This document shows, in pieces, positions 44,218-53,031 of a DNA stretch of 64,000 nt. The stretch comes from Volucribacter amazonae (GTDB taxonomy: Bacteria; Pseudomonadota; Gammaproteobacteria; Enterobacterales; Pasteurellaceae): assembly GCF_029783845.1 (NCBI RefSeq), contig NZ_LWID01000001.1, positions 2,240,501 to 2,304,500 of the forward strand. The letters run 5' to 3'. Under the pieces are notes generated by a model that was not told the origin of the DNA, made no database searches, and saw nothing but the letters and a program-made list of their open reading frames with translations. The translations under genes were made by a program, and so were the position numbers. Every line of letters starts with the position of its first letter. Position 1 is the stretch's first letter.

Positions 44218-44263
44218 TATAGCCGTTTCATTTTAAAAACAACTATAAATTGAAATGGCTATA
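44218..44263. repeat. MITE-like element, compact copy 9 (supplies the bioD stop codon)
   Basis: A 46-base palindrome: TATAGCCGTTTCATTTTAAA, a short centre, then TAAATTGAAATGGCTATA. On the minus strand the TAG of its TATAG end is the stop codon of bioD (44259-44261). The hairpin lies between convergent yfeD and bioD and could end both transcripts. Confidence 0.8.
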
Positions 44264-44903
44264 AATCAACTTGTTCTAGTAACATAAACTCACAGTCTGG
44301 GTGATGTTGGGCGAGATAATTTTTAATAAATTGTTGGCTATTTTGGTTAATTAAGGGATCGCTGTTTGGGTAGAGATTGTAAATGACGGTTTGAACTTTA
44401 ATTTGATACTGCTGGCAAGCCATTAAACTTAGCAAGGTATGATTAATGCTGCCTAATTTGCCTGATGTTACTAAGATAACGGGGTAGCCATATTGGTGTA
44501 AATAATCTAAGCTAGTATGTTTTTCATCGTAGGGAACGGCAAGTCCGCCCGCTCCTTCAATCAGTACATAATCATATTTTTCCGCTAAAAGTGCGGTTTG
44601 TTTGGCAATTTTTTTTGTATCAATCTTGATACCTTGCATTTCAGCGGCAAGGTGTGGCGAGCAAGGATAATCCAACACATAACCACAGGTTTGGCCTGCT
44701 TTGTCTTCTTCGGTAAGTCCTATGCCTTGAATTTTACGATGACAAAGAATATCTTGGGCAATTCCTTGGCAACCTGTTTGGATCATTTTTTGTGTAATAA
44801 CGGAATAGCCTTGTTGCATAAGCCGCTTGGCGTAAATGCCTGTGGCAATGGTTTTGCCTATGTCGGTATCTATGCCAGAAATAAAAACGATGTTTGCGCT
44901 CAT
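44259..44903 (-). CDS. bioD: Dethiobiotin synthetase
   Basis: ATP-dependent carboxylation of DAPA to dethiobiotin in the cytoplasm. The 214-residue protein has the P-loop GIDTDIGKT, and IEGAGGLAVPY. Last gene of the biotin operon, 13 bases after bioC. Its stop codon lies in the repeat element at 44218, so the C-terminus may have been reset by that insertion. An uptake core is inside (44589-44597). Confidence 0.94.
   Translation of the reverse strand: MSANIVFISGIDTDIGKTIATGIYAKRLMQQGYSVITQKMIQTGCQGIAQDILCHRKIQGIGLTEEDKAGQTCGYVLDYPCSPHLAAEMQGIKIDTKKIAKQTALLAEKYDYVLIEGAGGLAVPYDEKHTSLDYLHQYGYPVILVTSGKLGSINHTLLSLMACQQYQIKVQTVIYNLYPNSDPLINQNSQQFIKNYLAQHHPDCEFMLLEQVDL
44589..44597 (+). repeat. DNA uptake core in bioD
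   Basis: AAGTGCGGT inside the gene. Confidence 0.85.
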
Positions 44904-44916
44904 AATTTATCCTTGT

Positions 44917-45687
44917 TTATTGTTCCGATTTTTTGCGAGCTAAAAATAATAGGGGGGTATAGGTTAAGCGAACTTGCCCTTGATGATTACTAAATTGCTG
45001 GCGATATTGTTGGATAAAATCTTGGTATTTTTGTTTACTCCAACCTTTTCCTGTGGAAGTGGCAGTAACGCCAGTTTGTTTGAGGTGTTTTAATACGGCA
45101 ATAGGTTGATCAAAATAAAGGGCTATATTGAGTTGCTGTTCGGCAATGATGTCAAATTGTTTGGTAAGCCATTGTCGCCATTGGATAAGGCTTGGATAAT
45201 TTAAGCCTATGCCTGTGAGCTGACGTACTTCGGTTAAATTTTGTGAGGTAAAGACGTTAAATAATAAATAGCCTTTAGGTTCAAGTAAGCTGGCACAACG
45301 TTGTAAAAATTGCGGAATATTATTAAACCATTGTAGGCTTGAGGCGGCGGTTATCAGTTGATAATGGTGTGGAAAGTGAACTTGTTCTGCATCGCCAAAA
45401 CAAAAAAAAGTGCGGTCTGTTTTTTCAATTTTTTGTTGTAATAGGGGTAAATTTTGTGGGCAAAGATCATTGAATGTCCATTGCTCCGCTTGAAATTGTT
45501 GTTGTAAACAACGGCTAAAACCACCAGAACCACAACCAATCTCTAAAATATGTGAGAAATGTTGTTGGTAGGGGCGTAATAATTCAATGAGTAGCGGATA
45601 AAGTTGTTGTTGCACCTTAGCTTGATGATCATAAGATTGGCTCGCTTGGGCAAACTGTTGGGCTATTTGTTGTTTATTTATGGACAT
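44917..45687 (-). CDS. bioC: Malonyl-ACP O-methyltransferase
   Basis: SAM-dependent enzyme that methylates malonyl-ACP to start pimelate synthesis. The 256-residue protein has SYDHQAKVQ, the SAM motif ILEIGCGSGGFSRCL, and AASSLQWFN, all typical of BioC. I use the ATG at 45687: the frame is open for 48 more codons, but those lie inside bioG and are not conserved. It overlaps bioG by 10 bases. An uptake core lies inside (45408-45416). Confidence 0.92.
   Translation of the reverse strand: MSINKQQIAQQFAQASQSYDHQAKVQQQLYPLLIELLRPYQQHFSHILEIGCGSGGFSRCLQQQFQAEQWTFNDLCPQNLPLLQQKIEKTDRTFFCFGDAEQVHFPHHYQLITAASSLQWFNNIPQFLQRCASLLEPKGYLLFNVFTSQNLTEVRQLTGIGLNYPSLIQWRQWLTKQFDIIAEQQLNIALYFDQPIAVLKHLKQTGVTATSTGKGWSKQKYQDFIQQYRQQFSNHQGQVRLTYTPLLFLARKKSEQ
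45408..45416 (+). repeat. DNA uptake core in bioC
   Basis: AAGTGCGGT inside the gene, in the segment encoding TDRTFF on the minus strand. Confidence 0.85.
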
Positions 45688-46334
45688 AATAGCTGATCCC
45701 AATGGCGAAAATAAGCAAATGGATAATGAGGTAGCGGATAATACTGAATAGGGCAACGAGATTGCCAATATTGCTGTAAATTTGTTACGGGAAAAATTTT
45801 GTCTTGCTCGCCAATGATAGCACGATTCCAAGTAATTAAATCGTGGCGTTGATCAGCATTGAGCTGTTGGTGTAGCCATTGTAATTCTTGTTGAATATTA
45901 TTCAGGCTACGGTTCGTTGTCAGTTGCTGATATTGTTGGTAAAGCTCCTTGCTTTGGCACATACGGCGTTCAAATTTGCTCCGACTACTGGCACTAAGTT
46001 GATTTAAGGTCGCATTAAATATTGAAACAGGAATACCATATTGATCGTGCATAGGTAGCCCTGTGCCATTAATGGCAATGGCTTGTTGTACGGGGATTTT
46101 TTGCATGACCCTTTCTGCAACCCAAACGCCCATTGACCAAGCCACTAAGTGAATTTGCTGATATTGGTTGATATCAAGGGAGAAGTGGAAATCTTGATAA
46201 TCATAGCAAATAGCAAGATCGGTGGCGTTGGGTAAGGCTAAATGCTGTACCGCTTGCGGTGGTGTTCCCCAGCCAGCAAAGTAGATAATCAGTTGTGTGG
46301 CATTTGGTGTTGTTTGAGTTAGGGCGATGTTCAT
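45678..46334 (-). CDS. bioG: Pimeloyl-ACP methyl ester esterase, BioG type
   Basis: Releases pimeloyl-ACP from its methyl ester, the step done by BioH in E. coli. The 218-residue alpha/beta hydrolase (DUF452) has the oxyanion region IYFAGWGTPP, the nucleophile elbow AWSMGVW, an Asp in IIGEQDKIFP and the catalytic His in LPHYPFAYF. BioG between bioF and bioC is the Haemophilus arrangement. Confidence 0.93.
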   Translation of the reverse strand: MNIALTQTTPNATQLIIYFAGWGTPPQAVQHLALPNATDLAICYDYQDFHFSLDINQYQQIHLVAWSMGVWVAERVMQKIPVQQAIAINGTGLPMHDQYGIPVSIFNATLNQLSASSRSKFERRMCQSKELYQQYQQLTTNRSLNNIQQELQWLHQQLNADQRHDLITWNRAIIGEQDKIFPVTNLQQYWQSRCPIQYYPLPHYPFAYFRHWDQLLCP

Positions 46335-46347
46335 GATGTTTTTCGTA

Positions 46348-47499
46348 TTATAAATATTGGGTTAATTGCTGTAATTCCTGTAAGCTAATGTCGGCACTTA
46401 GCGAAAAGCGAATACGTGCTGTATTGGTTGGCACTGTTGGCGGGCGAATTGGTAAGCAATAGAAGCCTGCTTGCTGTAATTGTTCCGCTTTACGTTGGGC
46501 TAAGTCATTTTTCCCTAAAATATAGGGGATAATCGCCGTTTGGCTCGGCATTATACCTGTTTTTTGTTGAATAATATTGCGTAAGTAGGCACTAATTTCG
46601 GCTAAATGGTTGCGTTTATCTTGCAATAAAGGTAAACGTTGGAAAATAAAATAGCTCCAAGCAATATTAATTGGCGGTAGGGCGGTAGCAAAAATCAGCG
46701 ATCGCATATGGTTAATTAGGTATTCACGCAAAATTTCATCACAAACCACATAAGCGCCCATAGAGGCGAGGGCTTTGCCAAAAGTGCCGATAAGTAGGTC
46801 AATATCTTGAATACAATCAAAGACTTCCGCCATACCTAAGCCTTGTTCGCCATAAGCACCGATAGCATGGGCTTCGTCCACATAGAGCATCACATTATCA
46901 AATTGCTTTTTATATTGAACTAAGGTGGAGAGTGGGGCAATATCGCCGTCCATACTGAAGATGCTTTCTGTTACAATAATAATCCGCTGATATTGTTGTT
47001 GATGTTTGTTTAATAATTGCAATAAATGTGCCATATCGTTATGCCGATAACGGATAAAATCTGCTTGGCTTAGGCGGATACCGTCAATAATACTGGCGTG
47101 TACTAATTTATCTGCCAGTATAAGGGTTTGTTTATTCGCAAGGGCAGGCAAAATACCAATATTGGCGTGATAACCACTGTTGAATAATAAACAGCTTTCT
47201 CGTTGAAAACGTTGAGCAATAAGCTGTTCTAATTCTTGATAAATGGTGTAATTTCCCGTTAATAAACGTGATGATGAACTGGTAAAGGGAAAATCTTGTT
47301 GTTTAAATTGTTGCCAAAATTGTAAAGCCAGTTGTTCATCATTAGCTAAGCCTAAATAGTCATTGGCAGTGAGATTGAGCATTTGCTGTTGATCTTTGCG
47401 TATATATTTGCCCTTATGCTCAATATTAGGCAGTTGGCGTAACTGTTGTTGTTGTTTTAACTGGGTTAAGCTATCAGCGAAATATTGTAAGCTAACCAT
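46348..47499 (-). CDS. bioF: 8-amino-7-oxononanoate synthase
   Basis: PLP enzyme that condenses pimeloyl-ACP with alanine. The 383-residue protein has [27 protein letters not shown] and the PLP lysine in [16 protein letters not shown]. Overlaps bioA by eight bases and precedes bioG by 13. Confidence 0.95.
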   Translation of the reverse strand: MVSLQYFADSLTQLKQQQQLRQLPNIEHKGKYIRKDQQQMLNLTANDYLGLANDEQLALQFWQQFKQQDFPFTSSSSRLLTGNYTIYQELEQLIAQRFQRESCLLFNSGYHANIGILPALANKQTLILADKLVHASIIDGIRLSQADFIRYRHNDMAHLLQLLNKHQQQYQRIIIVTESIFSMDGDIAPLSTLVQYKKQFDNVMLYVDEAHAIGAYGEQGLGMAEVFDCIQDIDLLIGTFGKALASMGAYVVCDEILREYLINHMRSLIFATALPPINIAWSYFIFQRLPLLQDKRNHLAEISAYLRNIIQQKTGIMPSQTAIIPYILGKNDLAQRKAEQLQQAGFYCLPIRPPTVPTNTARIRFSLSADISLQELQQLTQYL

Positions 47500-48793
47500 G
47501 ATATTCCTCCTGATATTCTTGGCTTAAGGCTGTTAATAAGCCTTGCACCAGTTGTTGTAGTTGGCTTGTGGTAATAATAAAAGGTGGCATCACATAGACT
47601 AAACGTCCGAAAGGTCTTAACCAGATACCTTGTTGAATAAAACGTTGTTGTAAGCTTACCATATCCACAGGTTGTTGCATTTCAATCACACCAATCGCTC
47701 CCAATACACGCACTTCTTTTACCGCCTTAAATTGTTGAGCTGGGGCAAGCAGGGTTTTGAGTTGATGTTCAATGTGTTGCACGTTTTGTTGCCAAGGACT
47801 TTCTAATAATAAGCACAAGGACTCATAAGCGACAGCACAGGCTAAGGGATTTGCCATAAAAGTCGGACCGTGCATAAAGCATTTTGCCTCGCCGTTACAA
47901 ATAGCTTGGGCGATATGGCGTTGGGTAATGGTAGCGGATAAGGTTAAATAGCCACCTGTTAGGGCTTTGCCTAAACAGATAATATCAGGAATGACTTCGG
48001 CGAACTCTAAGGCAAATAATTTTCCTGTGCGTCCAAAACCGGTGGCAATTTCATCAAAAATTAACAAAATATCATATTGTTGACAGAGTTTTTGTGCTTC
48101 TCGCAAATATTGTGGAGAATAAAAATACATACCGCCCGCCCCTTGCACAATGGGTTCAAGAATTAAGCCAGCAATATCTTGATGATGTTGGGCGAGCAAC
48201 GCTTGTAGGGGACGGATTGCTTCTGCTTGCCAAGGTTGATCAAATTTCACACTAGGTTGTGGTAAGAAATATTGCACAGGCAAACTGGCTTGGAATAAGC
48301 GGTGCATACCTGTTTGCGGATCGCAAACGGACATGGCGTGCCAAGTATCGCCATGATAGCCTGATTTTATGGTGGCGAAATGTTGGCGTTGTAGCTTGCC
48401 TTGGCTATGTTGGTATTGGATAGCCATTTTCATTGCGACTTCCACAGCCACCGAACCGCTATCGGCATAAAAAACTTGGTTGAGGGGGGCAGGTAAAACG
48501 GACAATAATTTCTCGCCAAGTTTTACCGCAGGTTCGTGGGTCAACCCCCCAAACATAATATGGCTCATTTTTTGTAATTGTTGCTGGATAGCTTGATTAA
48601 GACGAGGGTGGTTATAGCCATGTAAACTTGCCCACCAAGAAGACATACCCTCAATAAGTTGCTCACCTGTTTTGAGATAAATATATACCCCTTCGGCACG
48701 TTCTACGGGATAAACGGGGCTAGGCTGGCTTATTGATGAATAAGGATGCCAAAGGTGTTGTTGATCAAAATGTAATAACTGCTGTGTATCCAT
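47492..48793 (-). CDS. bioA: Adenosylmethionine-8-amino-7-oxononanoate transaminase
   Basis: PLP transaminase that makes DAPA from KAPA with SAM as amino donor. The 433-residue protein starts [13 protein letters not shown], with [40 protein letters not shown] and the PLP lysine in [10 protein letters not shown]. It follows the secreted esterase gene after 19 bases, so the operon probably begins with that gene. Confidence 0.96.
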   Translation of the reverse strand: MDTQQLLHFDQQHLWHPYSSISQPSPVYPVERAEGVYIYLKTGEQLIEGMSSWWASLHGYNHPRLNQAIQQQLQKMSHIMFGGLTHEPAVKLGEKLLSVLPAPLNQVFYADSGSVAVEVAMKMAIQYQHSQGKLQRQHFATIKSGYHGDTWHAMSVCDPQTGMHRLFQASLPVQYFLPQPSVKFDQPWQAEAIRPLQALLAQHHQDIAGLILEPIVQGAGGMYFYSPQYLREAQKLCQQYDILLIFDEIATGFGRTGKLFALEFAEVIPDIICLGKALTGGYLTLSATITQRHIAQAICNGEAKCFMHGPTFMANPLACAVAYESLCLLLESPWQQNVQHIEHQLKTLLAPAQQFKAVKEVRVLGAIGVIEMQQPVDMVSLQQRFIQQGIWLRPFGRLVYVMPPFIITTSQLQQLVQGLLTALSQEYQEEYHG

Positions 48794-48812
48794 ACTGATT
48801 TATTCTAAAAAT

Positions 48813-49679
48813 TCATTGTTGAATTGATGCTACTGCAAGCTTGATAACGAAAGGAATGACTCCACCGTGATTTTGTTTAGCAATCAGTTGAAAAGCTATT
48901 TCTTGCTTAGGGTAACGCTGTTGTAACAATGCGACAAAATTCTCTGTGTTGATAGATTGACGGCGTTGTTGTATGCGAGCCAAACGTTCAGCGCTGATAG
49001 TAGGATCTTGCTCAGGATTGGCTTCATATTCCCCTAAATAAAATTGAATATGCTGAATATTGCTTGTTAAACTGGCTGGCAGTTGTTGCACGATTTCGCC
49101 ATTGCCCCACCATAACGAGGGGCTAGCAATGACATAATCGCTAAATAAATTTCCTTGTTGCAATAAGGTATATAATGCAAACAAACCGCCAAAAGAATGC
49201 CCAACTAACATTTGGCGTTGTGCTTTATGCTGATTGAGATAATGTTGTTGCACAAAGGGCAAAACTTTTTGTTGCATAAAGTGTAAAAAAGTTTTTGCAC
49301 CACCTCCTTGTGCAAATTGTTCGCCAGATGTGGCAAAAGTATAATCTCGAGTACGCTCTGCGATTGGATAAGCCATATTTACTGGATAGCCTAATCCCAC
49401 AATGAATGGCAGGGGTTTATGGGGATCAACGGCATTGACGGCTAAAGGAAATTGCGCATTGCCATCTAATACATAAATAACCCTTTGGCTCTGTTGTGGT
49501 TGCTTAGGTTGAGCAATAAAAAGCCGATATGCTTGTTGGTTAAAGGTTAAATCATGTTCACTAATTTGATAATAATCTACTACTTGAGGGTTAATCATCG
49601 GAATTTTCTGGTTAATTTGTGCTTGAGCAAAAAAGCTGAGACTTAAATAAATAAAAATCAGCGAACATTTTTTAAACAT
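48813..49679 (-). CDS. Secreted alpha/beta-hydrolase, esterase D/Fes-like
   Basis: A 288-residue exported hydrolase of the putative esterase family (PF00756, which includes IroE/Fes-type siderophore esterases). Signal peptide LIFIYLSLSFFAQA, VIYVLDGNAQF, the nucleophile elbow GHSFGGLFALY, an acidic region, and the catalytic His in NHGGVIPF. It precedes bioA closely on the same strand. Since BioG already serves the pathway and this protein is exported, a direct biotin role is unlikely; a scavenging or siderophore-type ester hydrolase is possible. Confidence 0.82.
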   Translation of the reverse strand: MFKKCSLIFIYLSLSFFAQAQINQKIPMINPQVVDYYQISEHDLTFNQQAYRLFIAQPKQPQQSQRVIYVLDGNAQFPLAVNAVDPHKPLPFIVGLGYPVNMAYPIAERTRDYTFATSGEQFAQGGGAKTFLHFMQQKVLPFVQQHYLNQHKAQRQMLVGHSFGGLFALYTLLQQGNLFSDYVIASPSLWWGNGEIVQQLPASLTSNIQHIQFYLGEYEANPEQDPTISAERLARIQQRRQSINTENFVALLQQRYPKQEIAFQLIAKQNHGGVIPFVIKLAVASIQQ

Positions 49680-49739
49680 ATCATAGGCTATTGGATTTGG
49701 CGGTGGTTACTATTTTTAGCAAAAATACAATAAAAATCA

Positions 49740-49748
49740 ACCGCACTT
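49740..49748 (-). repeat. DNA uptake core upstream of the esterase gene
   Basis: ACCGCACTT with T-run in the divergent gap. Confidence 0.85.
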
Positions 49749-49928
49749 TTTTATTAAAGTGGTAATAAAAATTTTATTCTTTAAAACTATAAGCAGATTA
49801 TTTAAATTATGTTAAGTTATAATTATAAATTTTGGTTTTTGTATGTCATTTTCTTGCCTTTATTGTATTTTATTTATTTTGTTAAATTGAGCTTATTTAT
49901 GGCAAGTTACTAAAGAATTAGGCTTTTT

Positions 49929-49942
49929 CTGACCTAAATCAA
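49929..49942 (+). promoter_or_regulatory. Possible FNR site before the peroxidase gene
   Basis: CTGACCTAAATCAA matches eight of the ten defined bases of the FNR consensus TTGAT-N4-ATCAA. It lies about 90 bases before the peroxidase start, and di-heme peroxidases are often induced by FNR under low oxygen. Confidence 0.45.
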
Positions 49943-50017
49943 GGGAAATACCCTAAAAGGGGGAGGTTATAGGCGTTTATTCAGGTTAAGCTAAAACCGA
50001 TAATGAAAGGACGATAA

Positions 50018-50026
50018 AAGTGCGGT
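50018..50026 (+). repeat. DNA uptake core at the peroxidase start codon
   Basis: AAGTGCGGT; its GTG (50020-50022) is the preferred start codon of the peroxidase gene. Confidence 0.85.
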
Positions 50027-51207
50027 GTAAAATGAAAATATTTTTTATCCTCATCGGTATATTAACCTTAAATGGTGTTACTATGGCAGCGGAAAAGCCA
50101 GCAAGAGTGATGCCAGCGAATGGTATTGATAAACCCTTATTAGGGCAAATTTTGTTTTTTGACACCGCACTTTCTTGGCATGGCAATCAAAATTGTGCCA
50201 CTTGCCACAATGCGGATACTGTTTTTGTGGATTTGCGTGATAATGCGGCACAACGAATGGTATCCTTAGGCGATGATTTACAGTCTTTTGGGACACGCAA
50301 CACCCAAAGTATGTTATATGCGAAATATAGTCCAGAATTTTATTACGATGAAAAAGAACAACAATATATTGGTGGGCAATTTTGGGACGGACGTGCAAAA
50401 AATTTGGCAGAACAAGCAGGGCAACCGCCATTAAACCCAGTGGAAATGGGTATGCCGAGTAAAGAGGCATTAGCGGAGCGTTTATGGTTTAATCCTATGT
50501 ATCGCCGTTTATTTTCTCAACATTATGGCGAACAAGTATGGCAATCGGTGGAGGATATTTATCAAGCTATGCAAGATGCGTTGGCGGTTTTTCAGCAAAC
50601 GATGCCGTTGCTTGCCCCTTTTAGTTCTAAATATGATAAATCTTTGCGTGGTGAATATCAGTTAACTGAACAGGAACAGCGAGGTAAAGCCTTATTTTTT
50701 GATAAGCAAGGGGCTAATTGTGCCAGTTGTCATCAGTTACAAGCCCAGCAAGATCACCCAGAAGAAACCTTTAGCAATTATCATTATTACAATTTAGGTG
50801 TGCCGAAGAACCCGTTTTTGTTACAACATAATCCCTTAGGTGAGGATTTTGTGGATTTAGGTTTATTTGAAAATCCGCAGGTAAATGGCGATGAAGCACA
50901 AAAGGGAAAATTTAAAGTGCCGAGTTTGCGTAATGTGGCAGTTACTGCCCCTTATATGCACAATGGCGTTTTTCGTGAGTTAAAAACGGTCTTGTTATTT
51001 TTAGATCATTATAATAATTCTGCTCGCCAAATTAATCCAGAAACTCAGTTGCCTTGGCAAGCCGCAGAATATGCGACAACGTTAAATTATGCTGAATTAA
51101 CGCAAGCTAGGGCATTAAGCGATGAAGAAATTGAGGCTTTGTTGTCCTTTCTTAAATTATTGACTGATGAACGTTATGAATATTTATTGCAAGATAGAGA
51201 GAAATAA
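50020..51207 (+). CDS. Di-heme cytochrome c peroxidase (CCP/MauG family)
   Basis: Periplasmic enzyme that reduces hydrogen peroxide with electrons from c-type cytochromes. The 395-residue precursor has a signal peptide (IFFILIGILTLNGVTMA), two CxxCH haem sites (C-A-T-C-H near residue 59 and C-A-S-C-H near 234) and the distal region TAPYMHNGVFRELK. I favour the GTG at 50020: it has AAAGGA eight bases upstream, while the ATG at 50032 is 20 bases from it. That GTG is inside an uptake core (50018-50026). The N- and C-terminal extensions make it about 60 residues longer than classical CcpA proteins. Confidence 0.87.
   Translation: MRCKMKIFFILIGILTLNGVTMAAEKPARVMPANGIDKPLLGQILFFDTALSWHGNQNCATCHNADTVFVDLRDNAAQRMVSLGDDLQSFGTRNTQSMLYAKYSPEFYYDEKEQQYIGGQFWDGRAKNLAEQAGQPPLNPVEMGMPSKEALAERLWFNPMYRRLFSQHYGEQVWQSVEDIYQAMQDALAVFQQTMPLLAPFSSKYDKSLRGEYQLTEQEQRGKALFFDKQGANCASCHQLQAQQDHPEETFSNYHYYNLGVPKNPFLLQHNPLGEDFVDLGLFENPQVNGDEAQKGKFKVPSLRNVAVTAPYMHNGVFRELKTVLLFLDHYNNSARQINPETQLPWQAAEYATTLNYAELTQARALSDEEIEALLSFLKLLTDERYEYLLQDREK
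50164..50172 (-). repeat. DNA uptake core in the peroxidase gene
   Basis: ACCGCACTT encodes T-A-L shortly before the first haem site. Confidence 0.85.
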
Positions 51208-51280
51208 CTAAGAATTACTAGCCAGCTTTAATCCTTTTCGTTAAAATTCGCCTAATTATTTTTACTAATAGGAGAAAACT

Positions 51281-52702
51281 GTGAATTTTCCACAAATCGC
51301 TCAACAGGTAATTGAGCATTTAGGCGGCAAAGAGAATATCGCCACCCTTGCCCATTGTGCAACACGTTTGCGTATTGTGTTAAAAGATGAAAGCAAGGTA
51401 AATAAAGAGGCGATTGAAAATATTGATGGTGTAAAAGGGCAATTTTCGGTATCGGGGCAATACCAAATTATTTTTGGTTCTGGTACGGTAAATAAAGTTC
51501 ATGCTGAAATGAGTAAGTTACTTGAATTAGGTGATGCAACTAAAAGTGAAGTGGCTGAGGCGGCAGCAGAAAAACAAAATATTTTACAGCGTATTGTAAA
51601 AGGCTTAGCGGATATTTTTATTCCAATTATCCCTGCTATCGTGGCAGGCGGTTTATTAATGGGGATTTATAGCCTATTAACCTCGCCTTATGAAAGCCTA
51701 GGACAAAAATCAGTAATTGAGCTTTATCCGCAATACAAGGATTTGTCCGAGTTAGTCAATATGCTGGCAAATGCTCCTTTTGTGTTCTTGCCTGTATTAC
51801 TGGGTTTCTCTGCCACTAGAAAATTTGGTGGAAATCCTTTCTTAGGGGCAACCTTGGGAATGATTTTGGTACACCCTGCGTTAACTGCTGACGGCTGGAA
51901 TTATGCCAATATTCTTGCCGCAGGCGATATGACTTACTGGAGTGTATTAGGTATTGATATTGAGCGAGCAGGCTATCAAGGTACGGTTATTCCTGTGATT
52001 GTTGCGGCTTGGGTGTTAGCGAGCCTAGAAAAATTCTTCCGCAAAATTATTCCTTCAGCCTTGGATAATTTATTAACCCCATTATTGTCCATTTTTATTA
52101 CAGGCTTTTTAGCGCTCACCATTATTGGGCCATTAGGGCGTGAAGCTGGGGCCGTATTAAGTGATGGCTTAACTTGGTTATATAGCTCTCTAGGCTTTAT
52201 TGGGGGAGCGGTATTTGGTACATTCTATGCACCTATCGTTATTACAGGTATGCACCAAACTTTCCTTGCGGTAGAAACCCAATTATTAGCGAGCGTAGGT
52301 TTAACCTTTATTTTCCCTATTGCGGCGATGTCAAATGTGGCACAAGGGGCAGCCTGTCTTGCAGTGGCATTAATTAATAAAGAACCTAAAGTGCGAGGTT
52401 TAGCTGTGCCATCAGGTATTAGTGCTGTTTTAGGCATTACTGAGCCTGCGATGTTTGGGGTAAATTTACGTTATCGCTATCCATTTATTGCAGCTATGAT
52501 TGGCTCAGGCTTAGCCAGTGCGTGGTTAGCCCTATGGGGTGTACGAGCCATTGGCTTAGGGGCAGCAGGTATTCCAGCAATCCCATCAATCCAACCTAAA
52601 GATATGGGTATGTTTGTTATTGGTTTATTGGTTTCTTTCAGCGTTGCCTTTGTGTTGACCTTAATTTTAGGTAAACGTGCTAAAGCGAAAGCTCAAGGCT
52701 AA
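51281..52702 (+). CDS. scrA: PTS EIIBC permease, sucrose type (ScrA-like)
   Basis: Membrane permease that imports and phosphorylates a disaccharide. The 473-residue protein has an N-terminal EIIB domain with the phospho-cysteine in LAHCATRLRIVL and GQYQIIFGSGTVNKV, then an EIIC domain of about ten helices with ITEPAMFGVNLRY. It matches, from memory, ScrA (sucrose) better than TreB (trehalose) in the EIIB start and the ending. No scrB hydrolase, EIIA or regulator is next to it, so the sugar is not proven. Start is GTG with AGGAGA upstream. Confidence 0.78.
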   Translation: MNFPQIAQQVIEHLGGKENIATLAHCATRLRIVLKDESKVNKEAIENIDGVKGQFSVSGQYQIIFGSGTVNKVHAEMSKLLELGDATKSEVAEAAAEKQNILQRIVKGLADIFIPIIPAIVAGGLLMGIYSLLTSPYESLGQKSVIELYPQYKDLSELVNMLANAPFVFLPVLLGFSATRKFGGNPFLGATLGMILVHPALTADGWNYANILAAGDMTYWSVLGIDIERAGYQGTVIPVIVAAWVLASLEKFFRKIIPSALDNLLTPLLSIFITGFLALTIIGPLGREAGAVLSDGLTWLYSSLGFIGGAVFGTFYAPIVITGMHQTFLAVETQLLASVGLTFIFPIAAMSNVAQGAACLAVALINKEPKVRGLAVPSGISAVLGITEPAMFGVNLRYRYPFIAAMIGSGLASAWLALWGVRAIGLGAAGIPAIPSIQPKDMGMFVIGLLVSFSVAFVLTLILGKRAKAKAQG

Positions 52703-52732
52703 TGATTTGTGATATAGCCATATTAGCGAGAA

Positions 52733-52741
52733 AAGTGCGGT
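52733..52741 (+). repeat. DNA uptake core after the PTS permease gene
   Basis: AAGTGCGGT, unpaired, 30 bases after the stop codon. Confidence 0.85.
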
Positions 52742-52769
52742 GGATTTTGAGCATTTTCTGAGAGAATAT

Positions 52770-52827
52770 TATAGTCGTTTCAATTTAAAATAAACAACGC
52801 ATTAGTTTAAAAAGTGGGGCGACATTA
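52770..52827. repeat. MITE-like element, copy 10
   Basis: Left end TATAGTCGTTTCAATTTAAA is perfect to consensus; the right end TTTAAAAAGTGGGGCGACAT is degenerate. 58 bases, centre ATAAACAACGCATTAG. It may end the PTS permease transcript. Confidence 0.8.
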
Positions 52828-52891
52828 TTTAGTGCTATATATTCTTGCTTAGTTATTTGATTACAACAAAAATAACATTACCCTTTATTTT

Positions 52892-52917
52892 AAAACCCTG
52901 TATAATAGCAGGGTTTT
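52892..52917 (+). terminator. Small hairpin upstream of pnp
   Basis: AAAACCCTG and CAGGGTTTT form a perfect nine-base stem around TATAATAG. It looks like a terminator but could be an attenuator, since the loop also reads as a -10 element (TATAAT). Confidence 0.55.
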
Positions 52918-52993
52918 ATTTATTCGTTTTAGCGTGCGGCTATCAAAAATGATTTTCTTGAGATTGTTTTTGCTAGTCGCAATGAATAAATAA
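52916..52993 (+). promoter_or_regulatory. Long stem in the pnp leader, possible RNase III autoregulation site
   Basis: TTATTTATTCGTT (52916-52928) pairs along 13 bases, with one G-U, with AATGAATAAATAA (52981-52993). In E. coli a long leader stem is cut by RNase III and then degraded by PNPase, which controls pnp. The same design is inferred here from position, 39 bases before the start codon. Confidence 0.45.
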
Positions 52994-53031
52994 AATAGTA
53001 AGTTTAATTCATTTATTTATAAGGAAAAATT

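Larger units (their letters stand above)
49680..50019. other. Divergent intergenic region, esterase/bio operon and peroxidase
   Basis: This 340-base AT-rich gap holds one uptake core (49740-49748, minus), presumably promoters in both directions, and a possible FNR site at 49929. I see no open frame with a ribosome site, no BirA-type operator and no RNA gene. Confidence 0.5.
52703..53031. other. Intergenic region between the PTS permease and pnp
   Basis: This 329-base gap contains an uptake core (52733-52741), the repeat at 52770-52827, a small hairpin at 52892-52917 and the structured pnp leader at 52916-52993. rpsO, which precedes pnp in many Gammaproteobacteria, is not here. No open frame is convincing. 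Confidence 0.6.

Noticed and set aside
44598..44993. Long open frame on the plus strand opposite bioD
   Set aside because: It is antisense to a clear biotin gene, has no ribosome site and no family resemblance. Similar frames opposite pflB, the double dynamin, tctA and pnp were dropped for the same reason.
45688..45831. N-terminal 48-codon extension of bioC
   Set aside because: It lies inside bioG, has no ribosome site and is not similar to BioC proteins.
51281..52702. Trehalose-specific TreB as identity of the PTS permease
   Set aside because: Length fits both, but the EIIB start and the VNKV segment are closer to ScrA; no treC is adjacent. Sucrose type was preferred with reduced confidence.
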